This document shows positions 25,136 through 38,394 of a stretch of 64,000 nucleotides of DNA, piece after piece. Below the pieces are notes generated by a model. That model worked only from the letters and a program-made list of their open reading frames with translations, did no database searches and was not told the origin of the DNA. Numbering within the stretch: the stretch's first letter is position 1; the number at the start of each line of letters is the position of its first letter. Position numbers and translations under genes: made by a program. Source of the DNA: Sitta carolinensis (lineage: Eukaryota; Chordata; Aves; Passeriformes; Sittidae); assembly GCA_032173965.1 (NCBI GenBank), contig CM063284.1, positions 101,618,410 to 101,682,409 on the forward strand. Direction: 5' to 3'.

Positions 25136-27440
25136 TTGGAACCGCATATGGAATTTGGTCCACAATTTTGTTAATTGTATTTGCAAATCGGAAGAATCCA
25201 ACTCCTTTTCCCAGGGCACATTAGTTTGCAATGGTTTTACAAGAGAAAGTAAACACACTCTGAAGGTGCAGTGCTAGATTTTTCTTACAAAATTGAGTGG
25301 AATTGACTGAAGGCAGACACAAGGATAAGATCTCTTGGGGGGAATTAGCAACTTTTCTCAAGGAAGAACATTTTAGACAGCTATTTTTTACATCAATTAG
25401 GCAGGGCCAGACAGAGGGAGACAGCTGAAACTATGTTAACAACACTTTAAAAATAAATAGGTATCATGAACATGAGAATGAAATGTTTGTCTGCCAAAAG
25501 ATCAAATTAGCTGAGAGCCTGAAAATGAGCAGAGCAAAAGAAGGGGAGACATTAAAGCTGTCAGCAGATTCAATCATTTCTGTAGTGACTGATGAAGAAA
25601 TATCCATTTTCCCATAGTCTGTTACGAAATAACATATTTTTCTCGTCTGAATGATCAATTAAATCACAAGCACTTATGCCTAAAGGTCTGCCTCTGCAAT
25701 TGCACTTCTATGAAATTGAGAGGAATACTGAATACATGAAGTTCTACATAAAGTTAAGAGCTTGCATATTTGCAAGATCACAGCTCCTGTGGGCATCCAT
25801 AGCCACTCTGCTTTTGAGGATTGTGGGCATGTCCTGGAATTTCTTTCACTGTTACCCTTGTCTTGTGGCAGGAAACAGGCGAGGGCTCCTAATGCTTCTT
25901 TAACTGATGCAGGAAGCCCCTGCTAATGTGGTGCTCATACACACATGAAAACTCTGCTTTTGACTAATTTATTATGTCTGGGAGTAAAGACAAAAGGTTT
26001 CTAAAATCATCTCCCCAGTCTGGGTTGTTTGTTGCTGATGTGTTCTGTGTCTGCACAGAAGGTTGAACACTCTACCTGAGAGATCATTTATGAAATACTT
26101 ACTTTGCATTCTGGGAAGGAAAAAAAAAGTCTGCATATTATTATGGATGGAGTCTTTGACTGCCAAATACTGAATTATTTATTGCGTAATTGTACAAATG
26201 ATATCCATGAGGACCTGTTAGATTTCAATATGCAATTGATACACTGCACAAAAACAGGGCTGTATCTTTCAGACTTTGTTCTGGTACTTTGGTAGGTCAC
26301 CTTAAAAGAGGTATGAACACTTAGCAGAGGCCAAGCAGGAATACCTGAAAACATTTTGGAAGTTGCAAGGGCTAAAAAAGCCTGCAGAAAGCCCCATGTA
26401 GCAAACAATGTTCTGACCTGGATTAGCTCATGTGGGACCTTTCTCACTTTTCCATTCCTCACCCATGTGCTCTTGCCAGCCCGCAATCTGTCATGTTTTT
26501 GATGCTCCCCTTCCCTGTGGGCAACCCAGTCCCTTCTGTCCTTCAGCAGAGTTCTATGCTATGGCCACTGCAACCATGTGCAGAGTTTTCCACCCACAAC
26601 TGTGAATATCTACCATTTTCCTCCTCCAACACCAAGCACGAGCAAGGAAGGTTAGGAGATTGTACCCCTTCACCTGCTGCTTTGGCCCTGTGCCTACATA
26701 TCTGTTGCAGACAAAGATAAATAGACTTTCACTGTTAAATTCATAAAGTTGAATGCTTGTAAATATTTGGTGAGCATGCATTTAATACCAACTTTAAGTG
26801 TGCAGTCTCTAATTTAATGCCACAGGTTTTCTGTCTTCAATTCTGCTCTTCAGTGAGAAACACATTACAGTGAGAAAGAGATTCTTCTGCTCCCAGTCCA
26901 TCACCCCAAAACTAATTCTGTACTCTTCTGTTGTTTTTTGGGTTTTTTCCCCTTTCCCTCTCTCCTAATTCACAGTGTATCTACCTCTGTGTTCCCACTA
27001 GCTTGCAGTCAGGCCAGTAAACTTCCCCTGCTTTACTCGTCAAAGGAGGCCAGTGGGTTTTTCCCTCCTTTTTCCCTTGCATGAGAAAAAGAAATTTAAT
27101 AGAAATTAATAGCAGTCTAATAGTAAAACAGAGTTAGCCACTGTAAATCTGGAATGTGACTTTTTCCTATACCAGGCCATTCCTTGCATTTTTTACTTCC
27201 ATGAGTAAAACAAATAATAGAAATCAGGAAAATGGGAACCTCCAGTGGATCAGAGAGTAGTCTCTATTCATTAATCACCCTTCCTCTCTGGGTCAGCACC
27301 AGAGCTTCAGAAGATTCCCACATTTGAAGATAGCAGCTAGTGTATCTTCCACATTGAAATTAATCCTATTTTTAAATAGTGGCTTCATGCTTAAGGTCTG
27401 AAGCACCATCTTCAATACCTTTATGTCATTTGCTCTCTTC
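25136..27440. other. Intergenic sequence, no feature recognised
   Basis: No exon, RNA gene or transposon was recognised. Open frames up to 103 codons occur on both strands and look like chance. Confidence 0.65.
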
Positions 27441-27449
27441 ATTCTTTCT

Positions 27450-28110
27450 TTTCCAGCAATTCTGGTGTAATTTGCAAAGTTATCAGCAGAGTTTATGTTT
27501 TCTTCCAGATCACTGATAAAGATATTGAGCTGTATTAGCTCTTTGAAGCTGTTAAATAACCCATTAGAAGAGAGTAGAAACATGCTGATGTAGCTGCTAA
27601 TTGGTTCCCAGAGCATTTGATATAGGTAAATTGATTTTGTATAGTACTGCATTTTTTACCAGATTGTCATGCAGAGCTACATCAAATGTGTTAAAGTAAT
27701 CCATGTGTATTAACTCAATACATCTGTCTTAAGCAACTGCATTTTAGTTTCATCTTGTTGCTCAAGTGCATTTATTTTCCACACAAAAAATATATTTATT
27801 AACATTACATAAGATACTACGTATGAATTAATTTCTATTTATTTCTGTCTTTATAATCTTTTTTCATTAGTATTTTGCCCAGGGTCTATATAATGCTTAT
27901 AATTATCCAAAACTCATTGCATTCATTCTTTATGGTGTGCCACATTCACTTTTTAACAGTCATCTGAAATCTCCCCTGTGCACCAACTATATTCTTTCAG
28001 AATGAAGATGAATGGCTCCTACAGTGTTTCCACAATGTTTTTGTCATACCCTTCAGGAGCATTGAAGCCTGAAGATTTAAATGTGTTTTGTTTTCACTGA
28101 TGAACATTCT
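27450..28110 (-). mobile_element. Ancient CR1/L3-like reverse-transcriptase fragment, minus orientation
   Basis: The plus strand shows a series of phrases in the right order for the reverse complement of an old amniote CR1 RT region. These are CTTCCAGATCACTGATAAAG (27.50 kb), CATCAAATGTGTTAAAGTAA (27.68 kb), ATTAGTATTTTGCCCAGG (27.87 kb) and GAAGCCTGAAGATTTAAATG (28.06 kb). Spacing over about 650 bases is preserved, but all frames are broken. It is far older than the other CR1 copies here. Confidence 0.7.
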
Positions 28111-28342
28111 CTCATACATACAGTGAGAGTGAAAAAAAAAGAAATCACTTCGTTATGATAACAGAAAAAATCCAACTTTTCAAAGTAGCTCAGTAAAAAC
28201 TGGGCTTTGTAGTGCAAAATCTAGTCCCTACATGAATTCATATCAAAGGCAAAAAAGAAATCATTCCATTTTGCTCTTGTTGGCTATTCAGAGACTATAC
28301 AATTGTGACAGAGGGAGCTGAGCTGGATTTTAGATTAAGCAT

Positions 28343-28823
28343 CAGTAACAAAACTTTTAACCAAGTGAAAATATTGGATGTTCAATCTTAGGGTTGGCTA
28401 AGCCCTAATAAGATTACTCTTTAGGCCATTTTCACATTCTATCCAGTTCACACTCTAAGAGACCAATGTAAGATTGAAAACCTCATTTCACTTTTCAGTA
28501 AATATAAAAGGAAAAATGGTAAAGAAATATCACACATGATGTCAGCGGAATACACTAGCTTTTCCAAATATATCACGGTTTTTGAAGACGAGTCTAATTC
28601 TCAGATTTAAAGCGTGATTTTAAAAATGTAATGATAGAGCTCCTTGCTTTGCTCTCGATCAAAGCTATCCAGATCAATCCTCCTGAGATTTGCTGAAGAT
28701 TGCACTCCAGGCTTGGAAACTCAACTCAGAATTAGAAAATGGCCTAAAGAGTTATCTTATTGGCTTAGGCCCCCCTAAGATTGAACATATAATATTTTAA
28801 CTTGGTTAAATGTTTTGTTACTG
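28343..28823. mobile_element. 481-bp element with about 90-bp inverted repeats (MITE-like)
   Basis: The left arm (28343-28433) and right arm (28735-28823) are imperfect inverted copies of each other. Both begin CAGTAACAAAAC at the outer end. They share AACCAAGT, then TGTTCAATCTTAGG, then CTCTTTAGGCCATTTTC at the inner end. Roughly four of every five positions match by eye. The 301-base middle shows weak further symmetry and no coding frame. This is the structure of a non-autonomous DNA transposon. No clear target-site duplication was visible, which fits great age. I could not name the family. Alternatively it could be a structured conserved element. Confidence 0.75.
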
Positions 28824-31800
28824 CCACAGACCTGCTCTGAGTATAAAAGATGCAAACAAATGACAACTATGACATTATAGTAATGGTTATGTTTAAAATG
28901 GCGACAACTACAAAATTTGATAGAGTTTTTCCACCTCCTCATCACACACTTTCTATGACATGGTTGTGTATAAAATCAGATGGCCTAGCTTGAAACATGG
29001 CCTCCCTACATTTCCAGAATGATCTGAAGATACCAGTAGAAAATCACAAGTTCTTGAACTCTGATTTCCTGCCTGTGGCTGCCTGGCTTGAAACATACAT
29101 TGCACTTACCTAACATCCAAGATTTTGTTATGGTTTGGACCTCCTACTAAATGGAAGGAAAATTTCCCAAGCTGGTTGAAAATTGTGGGGATTGTGTCTT
29201 TCCTTGAACTTCTTGAGAAATGAGGACATTTCATGGGAATCCTGGCATCATTTCATCAGGAAAGCTATCTGTCTTCGAAAGCAGACCTGTCAGAAAGCTG
29301 CCTCAATAACTCCAGGCTCTCCAGCACTACCAGAGACCTGGGCTGAGTCATTTTGCCAAAAAGCTAAGTAACCACTTTCTTAGAACTTTGAAACCTGTGG
29401 CTCCCAGACATCCTAACCTTGCTGTCATGGATGTGATGAGAAACAAGCTTCTCAGATGGCAGCTCTCCTAATCTAGTAGTTGCTTCAGGCCCTGTAATTT
29501 TTTCAGCTGTGTCTATCACACAGGGGAGGGTGCAATTTTTTGCCATGATGTGCATCTTTCCCTGGTGTCTGAGTCACAGTGAGATAAGGTGAAGTGTCTG
29601 AAAGACATGCCTGCTGACTGTGATGACTTGATGACTCAAGCCTTGCAGATTTTCTAAGGCATCAATTTCCTCCTGAGAGATTTAAAATAAAAATCCCTCC
29701 ATTTTACCTTTCACTGATGGATGTTGTGTTGTTGTAAAGCCTTTATACTGCCAGCAGAAACTACTTAAGTACGTACTACATGCTGTGGTTAAATCAGTCA
29801 ATATAAATCTACTTGGATACGTTTATCACCACCTCATCCTTTCTTCTTTAGTCTTCTCTGGAACAGTTTGTGCAAAATCACCCATCATTCCAAGACATCA
29901 TTCAGACAGCATCAAGCGTCATGAAAAGCTAAACCATGCAGGCAGGGTGGCTACATAAATGTACTGAAGTGTATTAGCCAAAGCCCTTTGTCCAGAGTTC
30001 CAACTCAGTAACTGATGTGCCGTGGACTGCATGAATGGGTATCATCTTTTATTCCATGGACTTTGTACTTGGTAGATTCAGGCATACCCACAGGTAATGA
30101 TATGGTATCATTTTTTACTAGGTGGAGCATAGGTACCTGATGTACTCTAATCTTGTGTTTGTTTATGCTTATTTATTAGCTAGGGTTCTCAGGTAACAAT
30201 GTGTTAAGGTGGTGTGGCTGTGTCATGAAATGAGTGTATATGCACTCTGACCATTTACAAAGTGATATCCTTTTTACCACAAATCTAGATCTTGTACTTC
30301 AGACATAGCTTTTGTTTCATATCACATCAGAGGGGTTGTGACCCACCATGAAGAGGATCTCCCAGGGCAGGAAATCTTCATGTTGTTTGTCCCTTCTTTT
30401 CAGTTCTGAACATTATTTTCCCCTTCAGAATTTTGTAATCAACACGATATTCTGGCTTCATTCTCATTTGTAGAAGCCTATTTCTCCTCCAAAAATTTCA
30501 CCACCTAAAACATTGCAGGAAAAAGAAAATACTGTGATTAAAAACTTTTATATATTAAACTTTTTTTCCTTTTCTGGTATCTTTATCATAAGAAAACAAG
30601 TTAATCTCTTGAAACATTTTCCTACATAAATATGAATTCATATTTCCAGCATATCTCAAGACTTCTTACTGAGATTATGGGGAGAACCATTCTGGTGTCA
30701 AAGGCTATAGTGTAGGAGGAGAACTGGTTGGGTGCCAGCAGGCAGTTCAGTTGCCACCTTGAAAGCAAATTTTCCTTGAGAATCAGGAATGACTTACAGA
30801 GTGTGGCAAAACTCATAGGACAAACAGTATCTCTAAAAGGAATGCTGCCAAGAAAGCTATTTAATTCTCATTTGTTTTTGACTGTCTCAAGAAACAGCAC
30901 AGAAAAGCTACATCTTTATTTTGAATGTCCTTCTTTCTTGAGGGCTCTTATTAGATTACTCTCACACATTTTATTCTTTTTTTGGTAAATATCTATGGTG
31001 AAAAATTGTCCCATGTGATGAGTGGCGAGCACACACAAGAACTTGGATATTTGGTAGCGATGTGTTTTTTTGCAGAGCTAGAATACAGAAATGCATTGTG
31101 TCATCCAGGCTGCATCCATTGCTCTTTCTTGCTAAACCCCGGTGAGAACTCCCAACACATACTTGTCAGCAAAGCTGCCAGTGTCTTTGAAGATGACAGG
31201 TAACAGGGATTTCTTTCATAAGGTGATTAACCTACATTTCAACCCTGTTAAAAAAGTGAAGAGAAACTGTTGCTATGCTCCTAAACATTTTTTATTTATT
31301 TTTAGTCAGTAACAACAACAGTATTGCTTGCCCCCCAGGTCATGTTATATTGACCAAGAGGGAGGAATGTGATGTTCATTTTCCTCAAGGGCGTCTCTCA
31401 GACATGTAAGCTGATTTCCTTATTGATTGGTTCTTGTCAATATGTAATTGGAAGCATAGGGATCATTTCTGTTTTAGTCTGTAACAGATCATTTCCCTAG
31501 GGTACTCTAGGGGAATAGGGATTTAGTTGTTACATATTTATCTTCTTATTTAAAAATGTATTTTACTGCTGTGGAGGGAGCAGGAGTGGCCCTGACTAAG
31601 TAAAATAAATTATAATTAAATGGACTTTAGGGGAAAAGCATTTTTTGTTTTCTAAAATTCCCAGTATAGCAAACAGAACAGTTGAGTTTTTCATCATAAA
31701 TAAGGTGTGTCTCAAAAAACTTTTGACAGATGATGGGAGAGAGAAAGCTCAGGTTCTCTGGGAGGTTTTGAGAGAACAAGGACAAGGTCACTACTTTTCA

Positions 31801-34660
31801 AAGAAACCTTTTTTTTTGTTTTGTTTTTTTAAGTCTTTCAGGCAGTCTCAGAGATAAAAAATGAGTAATTTAACAGCCAGAAAAAATAAATCCTTCCCAA
31901 GCTGTTAAATGTTTAATACCTAACCAGAAGCCTCAAAATTCTCTTCTCCAAACTAAATAATGATATCTTACTAAAAACTTATTAATTGGTGTGACACTAA
32001 ATGCAAGTTTGTACAGGTCTCTTATACTTCAAGTTCTGTCAGTGTACTATCTTCAAGTTTTCACAACATCTATGTTACAAAACAATTCCAGTAACACTTC
32101 TACGGCTATATCTTGAAAACAATATGATTATGAATGAGTATCAAGAGCCTCTCTTTCTATTTGAACAAAATACACAGCAGTGGTAGGTGATAAGGTAAAC
32201 TAATCTGCATCAAGACCCACTTGGTAGCAGCAGAAATACAGGCATGTTGCAATAAGGACTCTTCTTAACTGAAACACAAGAAACACACCTGAAATAGATA
32301 TGGAAAAAGCTGTATTATGTTACATTATGCTATTAATATTCTTTCTCATCTTTAAGCTGCTAAATATGGCTAACTATTGATTTTATAGCTTTTAGTGAAA
32401 AGTCTTACTTTTGGACAGTGAGAGAGCATTTATACCAAGCAATGACTTTATCCCTAGCCCAGCTGGCAAAAAACAGTTGCCCAAAAGAGGACCTTATGGA
32501 TGTCCAAGGACCTTATTGATATAATGAAGATATTCATCCTATCATTGATGTCAAGTTCTTAGGGAGTAACCAGCACCAATTAACAAAGGCATTTGTACAA
32601 CACCTTTAGCTATTTTATCCTCCCATGAGTGTTTTAACCCTTTTAAAGAAAATTATTCTGTAGCCTTGTAAAAAAAAACACTGAGAGGGGATTAAAAAAA
32701 AACCACTCCTGCAGCTCACTCTTCTCCTTTCAGGGAAGGGAGGCAAAACCTGGTAGTGGCCTAAACCGTTTTGCAGATTAGGTGAGAGGGTGGAGGTATG
32801 AAGTAGCTACAGAGACTATTTCATCAGCCTTGCTGTCCTGATTTCAGTGCAGTGCTCAGGAGATCACAGCAGGGTGTCCTATGATGCTCTTTGCAGAGAC
32901 TGAAGTTGCAGTGGTGAAGATTTTGAAGGCTGAAATGTTAAATGCTTTTCCTTAAGCACCTCAAGACACAACCTTCAATCTTCAAAAGGAAAGCAGAGGA
33001 GATTTATTTTCCAGCCAATTATACAGCTCCCCTCTATCACTAAATTCAATTCCAAGCTAACCTAGAGCACCACAAGCACATGCTTCCAAGCCATGTAAAA
33101 CACCCCACTGACAACACAAGGACTGATCCATTCAGGGCCACAACTCTCTTTAAAGACCTAAGGGCAAAACTGTATTCACTCAGATTTTCCAACACACAAA
33201 TAATAGTTAAGGGGCTTACTTAGGCTTTCGTTAATTACGTGTATCACCTTTTAGGTTAGTTACGTACCTGGGTTCCTTCTTGTTTATGCACAGCTGGAGG
33301 TAAGATGCATATTTTTTTCAAGATACTTGTACTTGCTTTGAAGCAGGAAATAGATCCTGCTGGGTATCTTCTAGCAGTAACTAAACTCATAATGTATGAA
33401 ACCTCTTTGAAATACTGGTTTCTCATTACACAGAAAAGTGGTGTTCTGTGCTGTTGAGTTACAGTGCTTCTTGTGTACTGCTGTGTGTTGAATTTATCAA
33501 GGTAATCAGAAAAGTCTTAGTCCAAACCCCTGTTTTTCCTTCCAAAACCCAGCTCTTCATTCATAGTCCTTATAGTCTGTGGTAACAGCTTTAAAAATAT
33601 GAACAAAGCAGTGCAAAAAACTGCTGGTGCAGTTAAACACCTCTTGAAATAATATCACCAAGGGGAATGAAATACTGCATACTTCTTAAGAGAGTGTTAA
33701 TTCTTAACTTCTTATCACAGGTCTGAGGGAGAGAAATAAAGTAGGGTGAAAAAAATAAATGTACACCAAAATAAAAACATACAAAAGACAAAGTGCCTCA
33801 TGAGCCTACTAGTCACTGCTGCTATTCACAGCAAGTGGTAACTGGAAGCTCACTTTCTACTGAGAGCTACTATTCTAAATTTCTAAGTGAATGCTGGTCA
33901 CTCAGGTCCCTCTCTTCTAACAGATAAATCAAATAACTTAGCAAAAGGATTTTCAGAACTTTTTCTGGGTTTTGGGAGTTCATCTGGACTGCAGGATCCC
34001 CCGGGAATGAATTCACTTTCTGCTAAAAGGCCAGCCACACACATTTCAAGTAGCATTTAAATCCCAGGCAAGTAATCCAGACTGCAGTCAGCCCTTTTTC
34101 AAGAGGAAAGGACATGCAAAATGGGAGGTATTTTGTTCTGTTTTACTGAAACCAGAGATATCCCCAATTCAGAGGCATTTAAAACATTTATTAGCGTTAA
34201 TCATTGTAGGTTAAATAAAACACAAAAACTACATTTTAGGGGAAAAATATTATTAGGTATGATACAATTAATATCTAAACCAGAAGGTAAAGTATTAACA
34301 GATTGCAGTATCTCATACATGAAGCGAGTGGGTCCAGCCCAATCAAAGCCCTTATATAAACAAAACAGAGGAAGAGTACCTAGCAGGTGATCTTACACTG
34401 GCAATTTATCACTGACTTTGGTTTAAATAATTAAGGGTAGGTTAGTAAAATATATCAATGTAGTGAAACAGTCTGATGACAGCCAGAATGCTCACAAGTG
34501 CAACCTTTCTAGTCACGCTTATTCCCATGTGCCATGAAAGATTAGCGAAGACACCGGATGACAATTAAGTTTTTTAGGTATTAATAAAATGTTACATTGC
34601 AGCACTTTAGATAGACATGTTGTACTGTGAGCAAAAACGGTAAGTTTTTTCTTTTGAGTG
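28824..34660. other. Intergenic sequence, no feature recognised
   Basis: This is AT-rich DNA between the inverted-repeat element and the possible RAB31 3' UTR. I saw no exon with convincing coding content, no RNA gene and no clear transposon. Confidence 0.6.
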
Positions 34661-35211
34661 CCACTTTATTACTTCTAAGTTCCAATTCCTGAATAATAAT
34701 GGCCCTTTTTAGATTTCTCAATCTGCAAGACAAACATTTTCTAGAATATGCCATTTTCATGCACAACAATGGCAAGTCAAAAACTGTACCTATGCATGTC
34801 TCTATCTTCTTGTTACCTTTGATCCACAATTTTAAGTTCATAAAGGTGAAATGGTCATTAACAAGAAAAATGCACTTATAGAATACAATGTGTAGTATAT
34901 GAGAACCAGACATAGTGAAAAAACACTACATGTCAGCAGAACAATATAAAACTGTACTTATATACACACATATATGCAGAGCATATACAAAAACTAGTTC
35001 CTTCATAATTTTTTTTAAACTAGTTCACGATAAGCCAGAAAAGCAAGTCACCCTCAACTGGACAGTCACAGTCCTGAGTCATGGTGCAAACAAGATTACC
35101 AAATATCCTTGGCACTACAGCCTGTGCCTCAGTCCTGCTGCCAGCTCTTCTTGAGAAAATCAGTCTTGGATAAACCCAGCACCAGCTGGCTAACCAAGAA
35201 CTGAAGCATTG

Positions 35212-35235
35212 ATATTATTATTATTATTATTATTA
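35212..35235. repeat. (ATT)n microsatellite
   Basis: Eight ATT units in a row, possibly inside the RAB31 3' UTR. Probably polymorphic. Confidence 0.95.
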
Positions 35236-37997
35236 GAGAAGATCAGTTACACAGTCAGGTGCTCCAGTACAGTAATTTAGCTTTTCACCAGCCATTAACT
35301 ACTGAGAGGAATTCCAGTTGTTGCTGAAACTTTCAACTCTGAGACTGGGGGTTTTTCTGTCATTTCCTGGCTGTTTATGAAGGGCGGTGGTACTGTCTGA
35401 GAAACACAGGCAACCAATGGAAGCAGAAATAATTAATTTTACATTTTAAAAATCACTACTTTTATAACAAACAATTTCCCCATTTGAAGAGGCACATTAG
35501 AGCTGCACCTTGGCTTTGACCAACAGCAGAGAGGCAACAACATTGTCAAAGGTGAGCCCTGTGTTCAGAGGAAATGCAATATGCTCTGCAAACATTGGCC
35601 TGTTATTTTTCTTCTGGCTTTATACTTCCCTGCTGAAGCTCCCAGTAACCCAAATCTCAAGAACTTACACAATCAGAATCCTTATTAATTTACGTCTTTT
35701 TCTTGACTAAAAGCAGAATAAAGCGATTTAGATACGCCCCACTAAAAGCAAAACCTATTTAGTCACCATTCAAATTTTAAAATCTGTCAGAGATCAATTG
35801 TAAAAGCTTCCAATTTAAAACTATTTTAACATATAACTCATAAACGTGTTCTGATTTGCATATTGCTTAAAGCCAGCTCTGAGAGCTGGTTGTTCAGGAC
35901 AATATCCCAAAAAGACCAGCATCAATTGCCAGTTCTAACATAAATTGGAGTGTACAAGTTACTCACAAAATTGTCTTGCAAAGCTTTCAGACATCTCAGT
36001 TAAGATTTAGAAAGTTTTGAGATACCATGTTAAAAAAATAAGAACATGTAACAATGATTTGCAACAGCTTAAAAGTCAATTAAGGGTAACTGCTATACAT
36101 TGAACTAAAGTTTATGACACCTCTAAAAACATGGTTTCAATCTCATCTTGTTTTCTGGGAAACTGATCAAGCCTCTTACTGGGTTTTACTTAGGAGGAAT
36201 CAGATCTCTTCCAGCATTGGGTCATAGACCCCATAAAATGTATGAACCTGTGATGTTGGTAAGTTTGGTATTTCCCTAGCACTGAAGGCCACATTAAGCT
36301 TTTCCCTCCCCAGCCAAGAGAAAAAGCCAAGCATCCCTGGCAGACTGGCTTGTAGCAGGATGGAATTAAATGTTCCCGAAAGGAGCCTGTCTCCCTCCCC
36401 AGCTATCAACAATGATGATTACTGAATTTTCACTTAAATAACCTTAGAGTATCAGTAAAATAGATGCTGCAGTGAGTCACAGACATGGATCATATATCAG
36501 CACAGCTGAAAAACTGAAAGTTTACCCAAAATATCCAAGGCTGTATTTTCTAGAATGAGTGTTTACAAAGGAGCCCAAAATATAGTAGGAATGAATTCTA
36601 TGTGAAAAAACAATGCAGCATAAGTTCTTAGACAAAATCCAGGGGGATATTTCCCACCTATACTACTCCAAGCCCTCTGGAGAAAAAATGTTCCTGTTGA
36701 TTTTATCTGGCTCTGTTTCAAGCCCTAACAATTAGTGACATTTTATCTAAGCAATCTCAAACCAGCCAATAAGGTCTGGTTTTCTATGTATCAACACAGA
36801 AACGACACTCTAGGCTGCCTGCTCGTAATTTATTGTGGCAAGTTATTTTTCCCTTTTGTTTGCTTTTCATAAGCCCTCCTGAAAATGTGCAGTTGCGATA
36901 ATTTTCCTCATAAGAGAACAAATTAATGTTGTTGAATTCAAGCTGGGCTCTGCTTTTGAATACAGCATTTCTTACTCTAATTCCCACTTCCAATGAAATT
37001 GATGAAGAAGATAAATTTGGATTTTATCATCTCAGTCACACACATTCATAAAAGACGGAAGTGGAGAACACATAGTTTTATATTATTTCTAGTTCATAAC
37101 CCTCTGTAGGAATTTTTTCCTCCATTGCATTTCCAAGTGCATCACGCTTCAAAGCTATCACACAGCGTATCTTCCACACCACATCCCCACACAATTGAGA
37201 AGACTACTCCACAAATTCAAGGAATTACATCTGTAAGCAAACATTCACGTTTGTTTCTTTAGATTCCAGCCTCTAACCCCAAATCATATTGTGCTCTCTT
37301 GTGCAGTTTCTTGTACAGAAGTACGGCTCTTTGAACTCGAAGACCTGTTGGAGCACAGCAGTGAGACTATGAGGAGTGGGGCACCGTGGCACCCTCTTTT
37401 AGAAACCAATGAATACACAACTTTGAACACAGACAGCTTTGGGCTGGGGCACAGATTTGGAGGAATCCTGGTAAGCAATGGAGATTAAGCCTGTATTTAT
37501 ACTCTTTTTACATCTTCAGCCATTATTGAAACCCATGCCCAGCACCAGGAATCATTCCAGTCTACACGGTGGCTCCATTTTCACTTCTTTCTGAAGCACA
37601 CTGGAACTGTATGGGGTCCAGCAGTTTCCTTCATAACAACTCCTTCTTCCACATACACAGCACTTCCTGACACAGATTTTTGACTTCCAGTCCATAAAAA
37701 AATGCATTCACTCATTCTTTGGATACGTTTTTTTCTTCATTTAGCAAATTCAGTCCACTTCTTGCTGATGTTTACTGAAAGTAGGAGATGAGGCTGCAGA
37801 TTTAGAAAAATCATGAAGCAGAGTCCAGCTCAAAAGATGGCAGAGAAACAGTAAGCCAAAATTCATGTTTTATGGGGTTTTTTCCCCCTATTATTACAGA
37901 GAAAATCCTAAAAACATGCCAAGTCCAGTTTGCAAATTTAAGAACACAAGTTTTTGCAGCAAACTTAAATGTTTATATATAAACTGATCTTTTTATT

Positions 37998-38017
37998 AAA
38001 AAAAAAAAAAAAAAAAA
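37998..38017. repeat. A20 homopolymer
   Basis: Twenty A on the plus strand, read as T20 in the RAB31 transcript direction. It lies about 280 bases after the stop codon, directly before the first AATAAA candidate. Homopolymers of this size are prone to length change and sequencing error. Confidence 0.95.
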
Positions 38018-38296
38018 CCAACAAACCAACAGTCACTGGTTTAAACAGAGAATCGGAGTACTTTGACATTGTAATTTTGACAGGATATTAGAGAGGATTT
38101 TCCAACTGAGTTTTGCAAAATCCTTTTGAAGTAAAGCCTTCTGCTTCTGGTCCTTGTGTTATTGCTCATGGGAAGTATTGAAATTACTGCTTTCAAGATA
38201 AGGAGCCACATCACTGAGATCACAAAGTCCTTTCTCAGTGAAAAAAAAAAGCAAATGGTGCTGTTTTTCAAGTAAATCCAAAAAGATCAAGTTGGG

Positions 38297-38394
38297 TCAA
38301 CAGCACCGCCTACCCATCTGTGAAGTCTGCCTTCCAAGTTTGATTGCTCCATTGTTACTGTTTTCATGAGGATCTAAGGGTGGAATTTGCTGAC
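38297..38394 (-). CDS. RAB31: RAB31 last coding exon (hypervariable tail and CC prenylation motif)
   Basis: RAB31 (Rab22B) is a Rab5-subfamily GTPase of the trans-Golgi and endosomes. This exon codes the C-terminal tail that anchors it to membranes. After a TTTCAG acceptor, the two bases GT complete a Ser codon. The frame then reads QQIPPLDPHENSNNGAIKLG and RQTSQMGRRCC before TGA at 38299-38297. QIPPLDPHEN is diagnostic for RAB31, and the terminal CC is the double-geranylgeranylation site. From memory, the human tail differs after NNG, so the hypervariable part has diverged as expected. Exon 6 ends in A with phase 1, which fits exactly. Confidence 0.96.

Larger units (their letters stand above)
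34665..38296 (-). other. RAB31: Likely RAB31 3' UTR region, end uncertain
   Basis: Sequence downstream of the RAB31 stop codon on the minus strand. Mammalian RAB31 mRNAs have a 3' UTR of a few kilobases. Candidate AATAAA signals on the minus strand lie at 37997-37992, 36834-36829 and 34670-34665, about 0.3, 1.5 and 3.6 kb after the stop. Sequence alone does not decide between them. The region also holds an ATT microsatellite and a 20-base A run. Confidence 0.4.

Noticed and set aside
27293..27652. 119-codon minus-strand open frame considered as a possible gene.
   Set aside because: Most of it falls in the ancient CR1/L3-like fragment, and no intact RT motif is present.
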